From: Bacteroidia bacterium
GTDB taxonomy: Bacteria > Bacteroidota > Bacteroidia > Bacteroidales > JAPLDU01
NCBI GenBank assembly: GCA_026391255.1
Contig: JAPLDU010000025.1
Location: forward strand, 1 to 48,514
Length of the DNA: 48,514 bases
Direction: 5' to 3'
The translations under genes and the position numbers were made by a program. Of the stretch, positions 36,747 to 45,687 are shown piece after piece; positions within the stretch are counted from its first letter, which is position 1; each line of letters starts with the position of its first letter. Below the pieces are notes generated by a model. The model did no database searches. It was not told the origin of the DNA and saw nothing but the letters and a program-made list of their open reading frames with translations.

Positions 36747-37301
36747 TTACTTCATGGGATCAAAAGTCATATCTACGTTGACTTCCATTTCTTTTGCAAT
36801 TTTTTCGCGCACCAGGCCGGGTATGATAATTTTAAAATCTTCAGGAGCCACATTAAATTTACTCGTTACCATCAGTTTTCCGTCTTTAACTTCAATAGTC
36901 CCGTCGGTTTTTATCTTTTTAACTTCACCGTGAACAGTCAGGTCGCCTTCCACTGTAGCTTTATATTTACCATCCTTTGCAAGATTTATGTCTTTCATAT
37001 TTGTGATTGTGCCTTTGAAACTTCCTTTGGGGAATTTGGTTGATTCCACATAATTTTCGTTGAAGTGTTCCTGCATTAATGCTTTCGGAAACTCAAAAGA
37101 TTTCATGAGCACGGAAATGATGATATCCCCGGTTTTGGAATCGATGATACCTGCAGCCTGATGATTATGGGCGTCAATATTTTCCATGGGTGTGGCGCCA
37201 TAAAACCAGATGTGGCCAGTCTTGGTAATATATTTTCCCTGGGCAAGTCCTATGCCGATGATTCCATGCACTAACAAAAAAACTACAATTAATCTTTTCA
37301 T
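36747..37301 (-). CDS. YceI family periplasmic protein
   Basis: A 185-residue exported protein of the YceI family, which forms a lipocalin-like barrel that binds isoprenoid or other hydrophobic ligands. The signal peptide ends at GIGLAQG. The family pattern is visible: KTGHIWFYGATPMENIDAHN, DIIISVLMKSFEFPKALMQEHFNENYVESTKFPKGSF (read in parts), the VEGDLTVHGEVKKIKTDG segment, and an ending with VNVDMTFDP. The frame is open to an ATG at 37313, but the ATG at 37301 (MKRLIVVF) gives the better signal peptide. Its neighbours are the DUF5777 barrel upstream and the OB-fold protein downstream, so an envelope electron-carrier or quinone-related role is possible. Confidence 0.88.
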   Translation of the reverse strand: MKRLIVVFLLVHGIIGIGLAQGKYITKTGHIWFYGATPMENIDAHNHQAAGIIDSKTGDIIISVLMKSFEFPKALMQEHFNENYVESTKFPKGSFKGTITNMKDINLAKDGKYKATVEGDLTVHGEVKKIKTDGTIEVKDGKLMVTSKFNVAPEDFKIIIPGLVREKIAKEMEVNVDMTFDPMK

Positions 37302-37313
37302 TGAATATCTCAT

Positions 37314-37646
37314 TTAAATTTGTTTATTAACATTTAATTTCAACAGTTGTTTAACAAATAATGAACCAAAGTTATTTTTTCTGTACAGGATGTTTAGACT
37401 ATAGGCTGAAAGGCATTAATGAGTTATGAGAATAAGTTGAAAGTTTATTAAGTTTGTAAAGTTCGTAAAGTTTGTAAAGTTTGTAAAGTCCGAATTACAC
37501 ATTAACACATTATCACATTAATCCATTATCAAATTAACACATTAACACATTATCAAATTATCACATTATCACATTATAACATTTCCGCCTACCTGATACT
37601 AACACTAATAGCCTACAGTCTAATAGTCTGATTTGTAACTAAGTTT
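37314..37646. repeat. Repeat-filled spacer between the DUF5777 and YceI genes
   Basis: Contents: GTTTAGACTATAGGCTGAAAGGC words (about 37388-37412), 9-bp AGTTTGTAA/AGTTCGTAA units (about 37443-37488), a long tract of ACATTATCAC/AAATTAACAC 9-mers (about 37496-37580), and CTACAGTCTAATAGTCTGA (37613-37631). No gene is visible. Confidence 0.85.
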
Positions 37647-38525
37647 TCAAAGTGCGAATGTGCGGTTTATATTAAATCCGAAATGAATTATCTTATATTT
37701 CCAGCGGCCGGTTGTTTCGCCAATAAATCCTTTCTCAATCATTGCCAGTGAATTGGTCAGATGAAGTTGAAAAACATGTCCTCCGGTTTCGAGATCAAAA
37801 CCAAAAGACAATGGATTGATGATTTCTGTTCCAAAACCCGCAGGTTTTGCCACATAATAATATTCAGCATTAAATGAAATACGTTTTGTTAATTTTATTC
37901 TCCCTCCTATTCCCAAAGCATACAGGTCGTTCATAGAAATAGCCGTTGCCACATAATTACGGTGCACTACAGTGGGAGATAATTGTAACGAAAAGTAATC
38001 ATTAAATTTCCTGCCAATGAGGATTTGATTGCAATAAGAAAGCCTGTTTGTGTAAAAATGGTTTAATTCCGGATCATCAAGTGAGTTAATGGCGATGGTT
38101 GAAATATAAACCACAGAGACCGGTCTGTTTATCATGCCTGAAGATTGCCTCATCAATCTGAATTTTACAAACCCGTCAAATGTTTTCTCATAAGTACCCC
38201 TTCCCACGCCGATGTTAAGCCAGTCAAAAATTCCATAATCCAGACTGAAATGAATATTTGCCTGGTCGAGACCCCACAGGTTATATGCCCCCATATCAAG
38301 AGTACCGAAACGATGAGATATTCTGAACTCAAGGTTCTTATGCTTCAGTAATTCAATTGAATGGCCATTCAGAATCCTTGTATTCTTAAAAGTAGCAAAT
38401 GTATAATCAGGCTGCTGGGTAATATTACTGTTGAGCAGCTTTTCCAGGTCTTCCTGTGCATTCGCTTTTATGACAACAGTTGAGAAGACAACTGCAACCG
38501 CAAGGATATATAAATTGATTTTCAT
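37647..38525 (-). CDS. DUF5777 family outer membrane beta-barrel protein
   Basis: A 292-residue protein with a signal peptide ending KANAQ (about 24). It has the hallmark DUF5777 sequence TFKNTRILNGHSIELLKHKNLEFRISHRFGTLD (read in parts), then repeated amphipathic strands and a C-terminal strand, KIIHFGFNINRTFAL. It is predicted to form an outer membrane barrel. Its start is 10 bp from the stop of the one-heme lipoprotein gene, so the two are cotranscribed. In many Bacteroidota this family sits next to cytochrome c and YceI genes, suggesting an electron or ligand path across the outer membrane; the exact role is unproven. Confidence 0.88.
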   Translation of the reverse strand: MKINLYILAVAVVFSTVVIKANAQEDLEKLLNSNITQQPDYTFATFKNTRILNGHSIELLKHKNLEFRISHRFGTLDMGAYNLWGLDQANIHFSLDYGIFDWLNIGVGRGTYEKTFDGFVKFRLMRQSSGMINRPVSVVYISTIAINSLDDPELNHFYTNRLSYCNQILIGRKFNDYFSLQLSPTVVHRNYVATAISMNDLYALGIGGRIKLTKRISFNAEYYYVAKPAGFGTEIINPLSFGFDLETGGHVFQLHLTNSLAMIEKGFIGETTGRWKYKIIHFGFNINRTFAL

Positions 38526-38535
38526 ACTTTTTTGG

Positions 38536-38913
38536 TTAATTATTAATTGCCCCTTTGTTTATCCATGCTTTAATCTGGTTGATATTGCAATCGCTCAGCG
38601 AAGCAGAGTTTTTGGGCATAGGAGAGTAATTGGGAAGATGAACAATTCCACCAAGAAGTTTACCATTATCAACATTCGTCTTCACGTCATTATAATTATC
38701 AAGCCTGATATTTCCCCCGTCTACCTGATATCCGGAACCATGACATCCGAGACAGTAAGAATTAAGGATATTGTAAATGGTACCGGAATATGAAACATTG
38801 GTGGTATCACAGTTAATACTCAGTTCAGGAAATAATTCTTCTTTATTATCATAATAACAACCCATGATCAGGGCAATTGTAGCAATAACCAATAACAGAA
38901 AATATTTTTTCAT
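38536..38913 (-). CDS. Small c-type cytochrome lipoprotein (one heme motif)
   Basis: A 125-residue protein with a lipobox, LIMGC (Cys19). One CXXCH heme-c site, C54-L-G-C57-H58, lies in YNILNSYCLGCHGSGYQVDGG. The downstream segment NYSPMPKNSASLSDCNINQI supplies a methionine at the place expected for the distal ligand, followed by the helix IKAWINKGAINN. The fold resembles the cytochrome domains of the preceding 462-residue gene, especially its last domain (QCQINQITLWVNNGG), so it probably arose by duplication. It is followed at 10 bp by the DUF5777 barrel gene. Confidence 0.88.
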   Translation of the reverse strand: MKKYFLLLVIATIALIMGCYYDNKEELFPELSINCDTTNVSYSGTIYNILNSYCLGCHGSGYQVDGGNIRLDNYNDVKTNVDNGKLLGGIVHLPNYSPMPKNSASLSDCNINQIKAWINKGAINN

Positions 38914-38932
38914 CTCTGCAGACTATTAATTA

Positions 38933-39091
38933 TTTAGTGTTTGTCTTTAAATTCATTCTTTTTGATTTAAGAACAAGGATTTACGATTTATGAAGTATGT
39001 GTAATCATCTGATTTAATGATAACATCAAAAATCAGAAATCGTTAATCGATATTCGTCAATCAAAATATTGAATATTATGGATAGAGTCTA
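38933..39091. repeat. Dispersed non-coding repeat, copy 2
   Basis: Same family and orientation as 9067-9291 (shared blocks GATTTAAGAACAAGGAT, GTGTAATCATCTGA, CGTTAATCGATATTCGTCAA), lacking the ~60-bp middle segment of copy 1. It fills the spacer between the two cytochrome genes and ends at the stop codon of the larger one. Confidence 0.8.
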
Positions 39092-40477
39092 TTTGTTGTT
39101 ATTTCCTCCATTATTGACCCATAGTGTGATCTGATTGATCTGGCACTGGGTAAGTGCATTGGTTGGTGGCATAAGTGGTTCGGGACTTTGATGCGTAATC
39201 GTTCCCACCAGTTTTCCACTGACGGCCACTGTTTTTACATCAGTATAATTAGTCAGGGAGACACTCCCCGATGGTGTGGCGCCGCTATGACAACCGGTAC
39301 AATTGTTCTGAATGACCGGCCATACAACTCCCGAAAAAGTTACATTTGATAAATCACAGGGTTGTGAGGAACAATCCCGGTTCAATGCTCCTTCCGAAAT
39401 CCATTGGCTGATAATTGCAATCTGTGACTGAATCAGTGAGGTTCTTGGAGGTGGAGGCATTTGATCAGGACCTACATTTGAGGTGGCAATGATCACCTTG
39501 TAAAGAAGGCTGTTCAGGGGATCATGCGGTATGACAGTTAAGGTAGCCATGGTGGAACTGTAGTCGAGGAATATATAGCCCGATGCATGAGTGGCATTAT
39601 CATGACAACCCGACATGGCACAATTTGAGGTAAGAACAGGCAGCACCTGCTCTTTGAAGCAGATTGAATCGTTATGAACAACAACAGAATTGGAACTTAT
39701 CCAGATTCGTGGATTTTCAATACTATCATGACAGGAATTACATGAACCCAGCGTATTCAACTGTGGCATAAATACCGAATCATTTTTAGTTCCGATAACA
39801 AGCGGATAAAGACCGGAGCCATAATTAATTGCAGCGGTGGTATAGAAATTTCCCTTACCATCCACAGGAATTGTGGCCACCAGATTACCCTGTCCTTTCA
39901 ATCCTGTATATAATTTTACCGTTGCATTCGGATATGGTTTGATTTTGGTCGAATCGTAAACTGTTCCCGCAACGGTGAACCATGCATTGGATGGTCCTCC
40001 GGTTACATGACAAATTTGACAGTTCTGACCCACGTTATGACTTACCATGCCTCCGTAAGTGCTGATTGCCGTGATACTATGAGTGGTAGTATCATTGGTG
40101 CAGATAGTATCGGCGCCCTGTAAAATCCACAACCGGATAAGTGTTCTTAACTCCTGAGGTAACGGCCTGTTTGGCGGCATCCTGTTTCCCCATACACTTG
40201 TAATTGCTGTATAAACACTGCTATTATCTGGTTTACCCGGAACGACACCTTTCATGATTCCCTGGTAGGTGGTCAGTTTCAGTCGTCTGTCATCTGTGTC
40301 ACCATGGCAGCCGCTCATAGTACAATTAGAGGTAAAAATCGGAAGTACCTGCTTAACAAAGCAAATCTTTGGAAATTTAGCGATATCAACTGAATCATGT
40401 TTGCATGACACAACGATCAGTAAAGAGCATATCATTGCAGGCGCCAGACTGATCATTAGTCTGATTACATTTTTCAT
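39089..40477 (-). CDS. Multi-motif c-type cytochrome lipoprotein
   Basis: A 462-residue exported protein with a lipobox ending VVSC (Cys25). It carries five heme-c-like motifs: C52-TMSG-C57-H58, C153-QI-C156-H157, C246-NS-C249-H250, C286-AMSG-C291-H292 and C393-TG-C396-H397. The first and fourth are CX4CH rather than CX2CH. Domains 1, 4 and 5 share a PILxSNCxxxxCH...MPP...QIxxWIxxGA layout, so the protein is a chain of related cytochrome domains; NRMPPNRPLP and DQMPPPPRT supply likely Met ligands. Residues ~165-235 form a beta-rich carboxypeptidase-regulatory-like insert. It heads the envelope redox gene group. Whether all five motifs carry heme is uncertain. Confidence 0.86.
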   Translation of the reverse strand: MKNVIRLMISLAPAMICSLLIVVSCKHDSVDIAKFPKICFVKQVLPIFTSNCTMSGCHGDTDDRRLKLTTYQGIMKGVVPGKPDNSSVYTAITSVWGNRMPPNRPLPQELRTLIRLWILQGADTICTNDTTTHSITAISTYGGMVSHNVGQNCQICHVTGGPSNAWFTVAGTVYDSTKIKPYPNATVKLYTGLKGQGNLVATIPVDGKGNFYTTAAINYGSGLYPLVIGTKNDSVFMPQLNTLGSCNSCHDSIENPRIWISSNSVVVHNDSICFKEQVLPVLTSNCAMSGCHDNATHASGYIFLDYSSTMATLTVIPHDPLNSLLYKVIIATSNVGPDQMPPPPRTSLIQSQIAIISQWISEGALNRDCSSQPCDLSNVTFSGVVWPVIQNNCTGCHSGATPSGSVSLTNYTDVKTVAVSGKLVGTITHQSPEPLMPPTNALTQCQINQITLWVNNGGNNNK

Positions 40478-40717
40478 ATTAATTGGACTTAATCATTCTA
40501 CAAATATATTTTAAATAAAATATTTGATGAACAGCCTGAATTTACAAATAGGTCACAGATCAGTAATTCAGAATTATTCTAAATAAATATTTTCAATAAG
40601 ATAGTCATTAGGAATGTTTAGGTATTTTTGTATCCTCATTTTATCAAACCGAAATTTATTGATTATATGAATATTGTTTAATACGCAAAATATCATTTTA
40701 TTATATTCGTAAATCGT

Positions 40718-40732
40718 TCCGCCTCCGGCGGA
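40718..40732. repeat. TCCGCC/GGCGGA palindrome
   Basis: TCCGCC-TCC-GGCGGA, a GC-rich hairpin standing out in a very AT-rich spacer upstream of the YitT gene. A related perfect 14-bp form occurs at 47130-47143. Confidence 0.6.
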
Positions 40733-40766
40733 TCGTAATTATAAAATTAATATAATATTTCAGATT

Positions 40767-41615
40767 ATGAAAAAATCAAAATTCAGATCCTACGTATTCA
40801 TCACCATTGGGTTATTCATTTTTGCCTTTGGATGGTGTGCCTTCCTAATACCGGCAAAGATCATCGGAGGAGGTGTAACGGGCATCTGCACCCTGCTTTA
40901 CTTTGCCACAGGTTTCCCGATAGGGATCAGCGTACTGATCGTCAATCTGGTTCTTGTGCTCATTGCAATGCGTATACTGGGTGCTGAATTTGGTCTGAAT
41001 ACTATTTATGGCCTGGTAGTCGGCGCTTTCTTTTTTCTTGTTTTACAGAAACTGATCACCAAACCCATTGTAAATGAACAGTTCATGTCGGCTTTGCTGG
41101 GCGGTATTATCGGAGGCGCTGGCTTAGGAATTGCATTCTCACACGGTGGAAATTCAGGCGGTACAGATATCATTGCGCTTATCATCAATAAATACCGGAA
41201 TATCAGCCTTGGAAGGACTATCCTTGTCTCCGACGTAATTATCATTACCTCTTCATTCATCGTCTTCAGGTCGATTGAAAAGATTGTTTACGGTTATGTG
41301 GTAATGACAGTGGCATCATACACGATTGACCTGGTATTCGAAGGAGCCAAACAATCTTACCAGATCATAATTATTTCAAAGGACTACCATGCCATAGCTG
41401 ACAGGATTGGCAACGAGATCGGGAGGGGTGTCACTTTTCTGAAAGCAAAAGGATGGTATAACAAACAGGACACCGAAGTGCTGATGGTGATCGCCCATAA
41501 AAATGACAAACAGAATATTCTCAGGATTATCCGGGATACCGATGATAAAGCGTTTATCTCGGTGGCAAAGGTGATGGGGGTTTTCGGGGAAAACTTTGAT
41601 AAGATAAAACTATAA
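40767..41615 (+). CDS. YitT family membrane protein (DUF161/DUF2179)
   Basis: A 282-residue protein with five or six transmembrane helices (about 8-185), including the family signatures FLIPAKIIGGGVTGICTLLY and FSHGGNSGGTDIIALIINKY. A cytoplasmic DUF2179 domain follows (about 200-282: YHAIADRIGNEIGRGVTFLKAKGWY). YitT proteins are putative transporters of unknown substrate. The ATG at 40767 lies after an AT-rich leader. It is not in an operon with a neighbour on either side. Length and signatures are normal. Confidence 0.9.
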   Translation: MKKSKFRSYVFITIGLFIFAFGWCAFLIPAKIIGGGVTGICTLLYFATGFPIGISVLIVNLVLVLIAMRILGAEFGLNTIYGLVVGAFFFLVLQKLITKPIVNEQFMSALLGGIIGGAGLGIAFSHGGNSGGTDIIALIINKYRNISLGRTILVSDVIIITSSFIVFRSIEKIVYGYVVMTVASYTIDLVFEGAKQSYQIIIISKDYHAIADRIGNEIGRGVTFLKAKGWYNKQDTEVLMVIAHKNDKQNILRIIRDTDDKAFISVAKVMGVFGENFDKIKL

Positions 41616-41818
41616 AAACCAATTAGAAAATTTGAAAATGAGACAATTTGAAAATATCACAAAATAATGTGTTTTTCTCTGTGATACACTGTGCACAACT
41701 CTGAGTAACTCTGTGGTTATTAATTTCAGAAACCGATAGTGAAATATTAATCAGAAATATTTCTAATAGTTATCAAAACCTTTTGTATCTATATCAGAAA
41801 ATATTATTGATGAATTTA

Positions 41819-41847
41819 TTGTTTAGTACTGATTTACTGTACATTTG
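41819..41847 (+). promoter_or_regulatory. Bacteroidota-type promoter of the yefM-like gene
   Basis: TTG at 41819-41821, an 18-base spacer, and TACATTTG at 41840-41847 match the TTG-N19-TAnnTTTG consensus. The transcript would begin near 41852, giving a ~20-nt leader before the ATG at 41872 with AGAAAG as a weak ribosome site. Confidence 0.65.
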
Positions 41848-41871
41848 CAAAATGAATTTATTATCAGAAAG

Positions 41872-42159
41872 ATGATTGAACTTTCAGTAAATAACTTTAG
41901 AGCAAACCTTAAATCCTTTGTTGACAAAGTGATTGATGAACACCAGGCAATTCGGGTAAAACGCCGGACTGGCAGGGATTTTATAGTGATCAGCGCCGAA
42001 GACTGGGATCGTGAACAGGAAACTTTGTATGTACTTCGGAATAGTTCTTTGATGAAACAGATTGCTGAATCAGAAGTGATGTATAAGAATTCAGCAGGTT
42101 ACAAACCCACCGGCAGGGAAATGGATAAGATCAATTATCCTTTTCATTTGCGCTTTTAG
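41872..42159 (+). CDS. Phd/YefM-type antitoxin, no adjacent toxin
   Basis: A 95-residue protein with the Phd/YefM fold. SVNNFRANLKSFVDKVIDEH is the DNA-binding N-terminus and IRVKRRTGRDFIVISAEDWD the core. The segment ETLYVLRNSSLMKQIAESE matches the toxin-binding neck of YefM (ETAYLLRSPANARRL-like). The longer frame from TTG 41845 would start inside the promoter, so ATG 41872 is preferred. The usual YoeB/RelE-type toxin should follow, but the next 78 bp to the convergent radA hold only a terminator-like hairpin. It is therefore an orphan antitoxin, possibly a repressor or a protection factor against other toxins. Confidence 0.85.
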   Translation: MIELSVNNFRANLKSFVDKVIDEHQAIRVKRRTGRDFIVISAEDWDREQETLYVLRNSSLMKQIAESEVMYKNSAGYKPTGREMDKINYPFHLRF

Positions 42160-42160
42160 C

Positions 42161-42193
42161 GTCTCTTGCGTTAAAAAATTAAACGCAAAAGAC
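42161..42193. terminator. Bidirectional hairpin between yefM-like gene and radA
   Basis: GTCT-C-TTGCGTT / AACGCAA-A-AGAC forms an 11-bp stem with one mismatch and an A/T-rich loop, centred between two convergent genes. This suits a shared terminator, although the T-tract is short. Confidence 0.55.
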
Positions 42194-42237
42194 ACAAGTG
42201 ACGCAATTGCCAAATAGTTTTTGATAAATAAAATTCA

Positions 42238-43596
42238 TCAAAACAACAGCTTCACCAGATCTGCCACCTTGCCTGCATAACTGATCCCGATTTTAAATCT
42301 TGAAAAATCAAGGCCTTTCTTATTATATTTGGAAATAACGATCTCTTTGAATCCAAGTTTTTCGGCTTCGGCAATACGTTGTTCAATACGGCTCACGGGT
42401 CTTATCTCGCCGGTAAGCCCCACTTCGCCGGAAAAACAAACGTTCTTATCAACGGCAATATCCTGTTCCGATGACAATATTGAGCAAATAACGGATAAAT
42501 CAACGGCAGGATCGTTGATCTTCAACCCCCCGGCAATATTCAGGAAAACATCCTTTGATCCGAGCCTGAAACCTGCTCTTTTCTCAAGAACAGCCAGCAG
42601 CATGCTCAGCCTGCGCAGGTCGAAACCTGTGGAAGAGCGCTGCGGAGTACCATAGACTGCAGAGCTCACCAATGCCTGCACTTCAACCAGGAAAGGACGT
42701 ATACCTTCGATGGTAGCTGCAACTGCCGTTCCGCTCAAGTTTTCGTCGTGGTGGGCAAGCAGAAGTTCCGAAGGATTGGTCACCTCACGTAAACCCTTTG
42801 ACTGCATCTCAAAGATACCGATCTCCGAGGTTGATCCGAAACGGTTCTTGACAGCCCTGAGAATGCGGTACATATAATTCTGATCACCTTCAAACTGCAG
42901 CACGGTATCTACGATATGTTCCAGCACTTTTGGCCCGGCCAGGTTACCTTCTTTATTGATATGACCAATCAAAATGACCGGCACTGACGATTGCTTGGCG
43001 TACCTGAGCAATTCTGCCGTACATTCTCGCACCTGACCCACGCTGCCGGGCGATGACTCAATACGGTCGGTATACATTGTCTGGATGGAATCAACGATCA
43101 CAAGTCCCGGGTTGGTTGAACTGATATGGTACATTGTATTTTCGAGCGAAGTCTCGTTGAGAAGCAGGCACTGGTCGCCGTTAATGCCCATACGTTCTGC
43201 CCTGAGCCTGATCTGGGAAAGACTCTCTTCACCGGAAATATACAAAGTGGTAATGTCTGGATTTTTTAATGCAATCTGCAACACCAGCGTGGATTTGCCT
43301 ATGCCCGGTTCACCGCCGATAAGTACCATAGAACCGGGAATAAGCCCTCCGCCCAGCACACGATTGAGTTCATCGCTGTGCAGATCAATCCTGGTTTCAG
43401 CCTGGGAACTGATCTCAGAAAAACGTTTTGGCGATGAGTTGGAAACCCTTGTGCTGACAGAGGGATTTGATGGTTCTTTGGTGATAATCTCTTCCACGTA
43501 TGTATTCCATTCATTGCAGGAAGGGCATTTACCGATCCACTTGGGCGCCGAAGCGCCGCAGTTTTGACAAATATAGGCAGTCCGTGTTTTTGACAT
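42238..43596 (-). CDS. radA: DNA repair protein RadA (Sms)
   Basis: A 452-residue RadA, a RecA-like helicase that drives branch migration in recombination and repair. Parts in order: an N-terminal zinc finger with Cys10, Cys13, Cys24 and Cys27 (YICQNCG, KCPSC); Walker A GGEPGIGKST at 94-103; Walker B LVIVDSIQTM; the RadA-specific KNRFGSTSEIG; and a Lon-protease-like C-terminal domain (DLSVICSILSSEQDI, GEVGLTGEIRPV) that lacks protease function in this family. The start is the ATG at 43596. It is monocistronic and converges with the yefM-like gene. Confidence 0.97.
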   Translation of the reverse strand: MSKTRTAYICQNCGASAPKWIGKCPSCNEWNTYVEEIITKEPSNPSVSTRVSNSSPKRFSEISSQAETRIDLHSDELNRVLGGGLIPGSMVLIGGEPGIGKSTLVLQIALKNPDITTLYISGEESLSQIRLRAERMGINGDQCLLLNETSLENTMYHISSTNPGLVIVDSIQTMYTDRIESSPGSVGQVRECTAELLRYAKQSSVPVILIGHINKEGNLAGPKVLEHIVDTVLQFEGDQNYMYRILRAVKNRFGSTSEIGIFEMQSKGLREVTNPSELLLAHHDENLSGTAVAATIEGIRPFLVEVQALVSSAVYGTPQRSSTGFDLRRLSMLLAVLEKRAGFRLGSKDVFLNIAGGLKINDPAVDLSVICSILSSEQDIAVDKNVCFSGEVGLTGEIRPVSRIEQRIAEAEKLGFKEIVISKYNKKGLDFSRFKIGISYAGKVADLVKLLF

Positions 43597-44006
43597 AGCT
43601 AAAAATATTTTACGAAAATACGAATTCTAACTGTCAACCGGCGTGAGTTGCATCCACATTTTAAAAATATGCAGGTTTCATTGTTAAATTGTTAACACAT
43701 AGTATCATAGACTACATAGCCACATAGTAATTTCAAATCAGGAATAACTATGTGCCACTATGTGACTATTGTGGTAATATTTAATTTTGAATTACTTCGT
43801 GAATTCCTTTGAGTCCTTTGTGTTAAATAAAGCTCTTCCTTAACCACAAAGGAAAACCAAAGGTTGCACAAAGTTACACGAGGAAAAGAAAATATTTTAT
43901 TTAAATCAAATCTTGTACTTTATAAACTTTATAAACTTTACGAACTTTTGACTATCGACTATAGACTATTGACTGAATATTTATCTTTACCGCTAAAATA
44001 AATAAG
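43597..44006. repeat. Repeat-rich divergent spacer between radA and gltX
   Basis: Contains CACATAG/CTATGTG words in opposite orientations (about 43697-43765, same family as the kdpC-kdpD spacer). An inverted pair CCTTTGTGTTAA (about 43814) / TTAACCACAAAGG (about 43840) follows, then TTTATAAAC 9-mers (about 43919-43940). GACTAT words (about 43950-43972) lead into a possible TATCTTTA -7 box at 43982-43989, 18 bp before gltX. No gene is visible. Confidence 0.75.
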
Positions 44007-45536
44007 ATGTCCGAGAAACATATTCGTGTGCGCTTTGCACCCAGTCCGACCGGCCCTTTGCACATGGGCGGAGTCAGGACAGCCCTGTTTAATTATTTGT
44101 TTGCGAAGAAAAACGGTGGAGATTTCATTTTAAGGATTGAAGATACTGATCAGAACCGTTATGTGACGGGTGCTGAGGAATACATCATTGAATCGCTGAA
44201 GTGGTGCAGTATTGAATTCAACGAAGGAGTAGGAATTGGCGGCCCTCATGCTCCTTACCGCCAGTCGGAAAGAAAAGAGATTTACCGCCAATATGCCGAA
44301 AGGCTTGTCATTTCGGGGAATGCTTATTATGCCTTTGATACGGCGGAAGAACTGGAAAACATGCGTAAAAAACTGGAAGCTGAAAAGGCTCACAATACCA
44401 GCTATTGCGCTGCTACACGAATGACCATGAGAAATTCGTTTACCCTGCCTCAAACTGAAACACAGACGCTAATCAGGTCTGGTCATCCTTTCGTAATACG
44501 TTTTACCATGCCTGCTGACAAAGAAGTGACATTCCACGACCTGATCAGGCAGTCGGTAACTGTAAATTCCTCGACACTCGATGACAAGGTGCTGTTCAAA
44601 TCCGACGGCATGCCCACCTATCACCTGGCCAACGTGGTGGACGATTACCTGATGAAGATCAGCCACGTGATCAGGGGTGAGGAATGGCTTCCGTCGGCGC
44701 CACTGCATGTTTTGCTATACAAGGCGCTGGGATGGGAAAGTGACATGCCTCAGTTTGCTCACCTGCCCTTGTTGCTAAAGCCTGATGGCAAAGGGAAACT
44801 GTCGAAGCGCGATGGCGACAGACTGGGTTTCCCTGTGTTTCCCATTCAATGGAAGGATACTGCTACCGGTGAAATATTTTCCGGTTACCGTGAATCCGGT
44901 TATTTTCCCGGGGCATTCGTTAACATACTGGCCTTGCTTGGCTGGAACCCCGGAACAGAGCAGGAAATCTTAAGCATGGATGAGCTTGTTCAACTATTCT
45001 CTCTTGACAAAGTACAAAAGGCAGGTGCCAGGTTCGATCCTGAAAAAGCAAAGTGGTTCAACCAGCAATACATGAAAGCCTTGAGCAGCGAAGAGATCAC
45101 TACTCTGTTAATGCCCATGATTGAAGAATTGAAAATTAATGTCTGCCATGATTATGTAAAAAAAGTAGTGGATGCTATCCGAGACAGGACGGTATTTCTG
45201 AAGGATTTCATATACAACGCCAGATATTTTTACTCCAGCCCGGAAGAGTATGACGCACAACTTGTGGCAAAGAAATGGAACAGCGTTACTCCGGGATTAC
45301 TTAAATCAATTGCCGGTGTAATGGAACAGTTGGAGGATTTTACTGCATCAAACCTTGAAACTAAAGTGAAAGAATGGCTTGAATCCAATGGCATAGGCGC
45401 CGGACAGGCCATGAATGCCCTCAGACTGGCCATGGTCGGGTCGAACAATGGCCCGGGTATTTTTCTCATCATGGAAATCATAGGAAAAGAAGAGACGTTG
45501 ATCAGGATTGAGAATGCATTAAACAGATTAATGTGA
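44007..45536 (+). CDS. gltX: Glutamate-tRNA ligase
   Basis: A 509-residue class I aminoacyl-tRNA synthetase charging tRNA-Glu. The first signature [19 protein letters not shown] carries the HIGH-type motif HMGG at 19-22, and KLSKRDGD near 262 is the KMSKS-type loop. [13 protein letters not shown] and the all-helical anticodon-binding C-terminal half complete the family picture. The length is normal for Bacteroidota GltX. The start ATG at 44007 begins [14 protein letters not shown]. It appears monocistronic; the next plus-strand gene begins 150 bp later after a TGAGAATG repeat tract. Confidence 0.97.
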   Translation: MSEKHIRVRFAPSPTGPLHMGGVRTALFNYLFAKKNGGDFILRIEDTDQNRYVTGAEEYIIESLKWCSIEFNEGVGIGGPHAPYRQSERKEIYRQYAERLVISGNAYYAFDTAEELENMRKKLEAEKAHNTSYCAATRMTMRNSFTLPQTETQTLIRSGHPFVIRFTMPADKEVTFHDLIRQSVTVNSSTLDDKVLFKSDGMPTYHLANVVDDYLMKISHVIRGEEWLPSAPLHVLLYKALGWESDMPQFAHLPLLLKPDGKGKLSKRDGDRLGFPVFPIQWKDTATGEIFSGYRESGYFPGAFVNILALLGWNPGTEQEILSMDELVQLFSLDKVQKAGARFDPEKAKWFNQQYMKALSSEEITTLLMPMIEELKINVCHDYVKKVVDAIRDRTVFLKDFIYNARYFYSSPEEYDAQLVAKKWNSVTPGLLKSIAGVMEQLEDFTASNLETKVKEWLESNGIGAGQAMNALRLAMVGSNNGPGIFLIMEIIGKEETLIRIENALNRLM

Positions 45537-45687
45537 TTAAGGAAAAAGTTAATTTGAGAATGTAAAAATTTGAGAATGTGAGAATGTTTAACTTGATATT
45601 TTTTCAATTTATTACTTGGAATTAATACTTTCCGGTCAGCAACTTATGACTCGTCACTTTGTCACTTTATCACTCTATCAAAATAAT

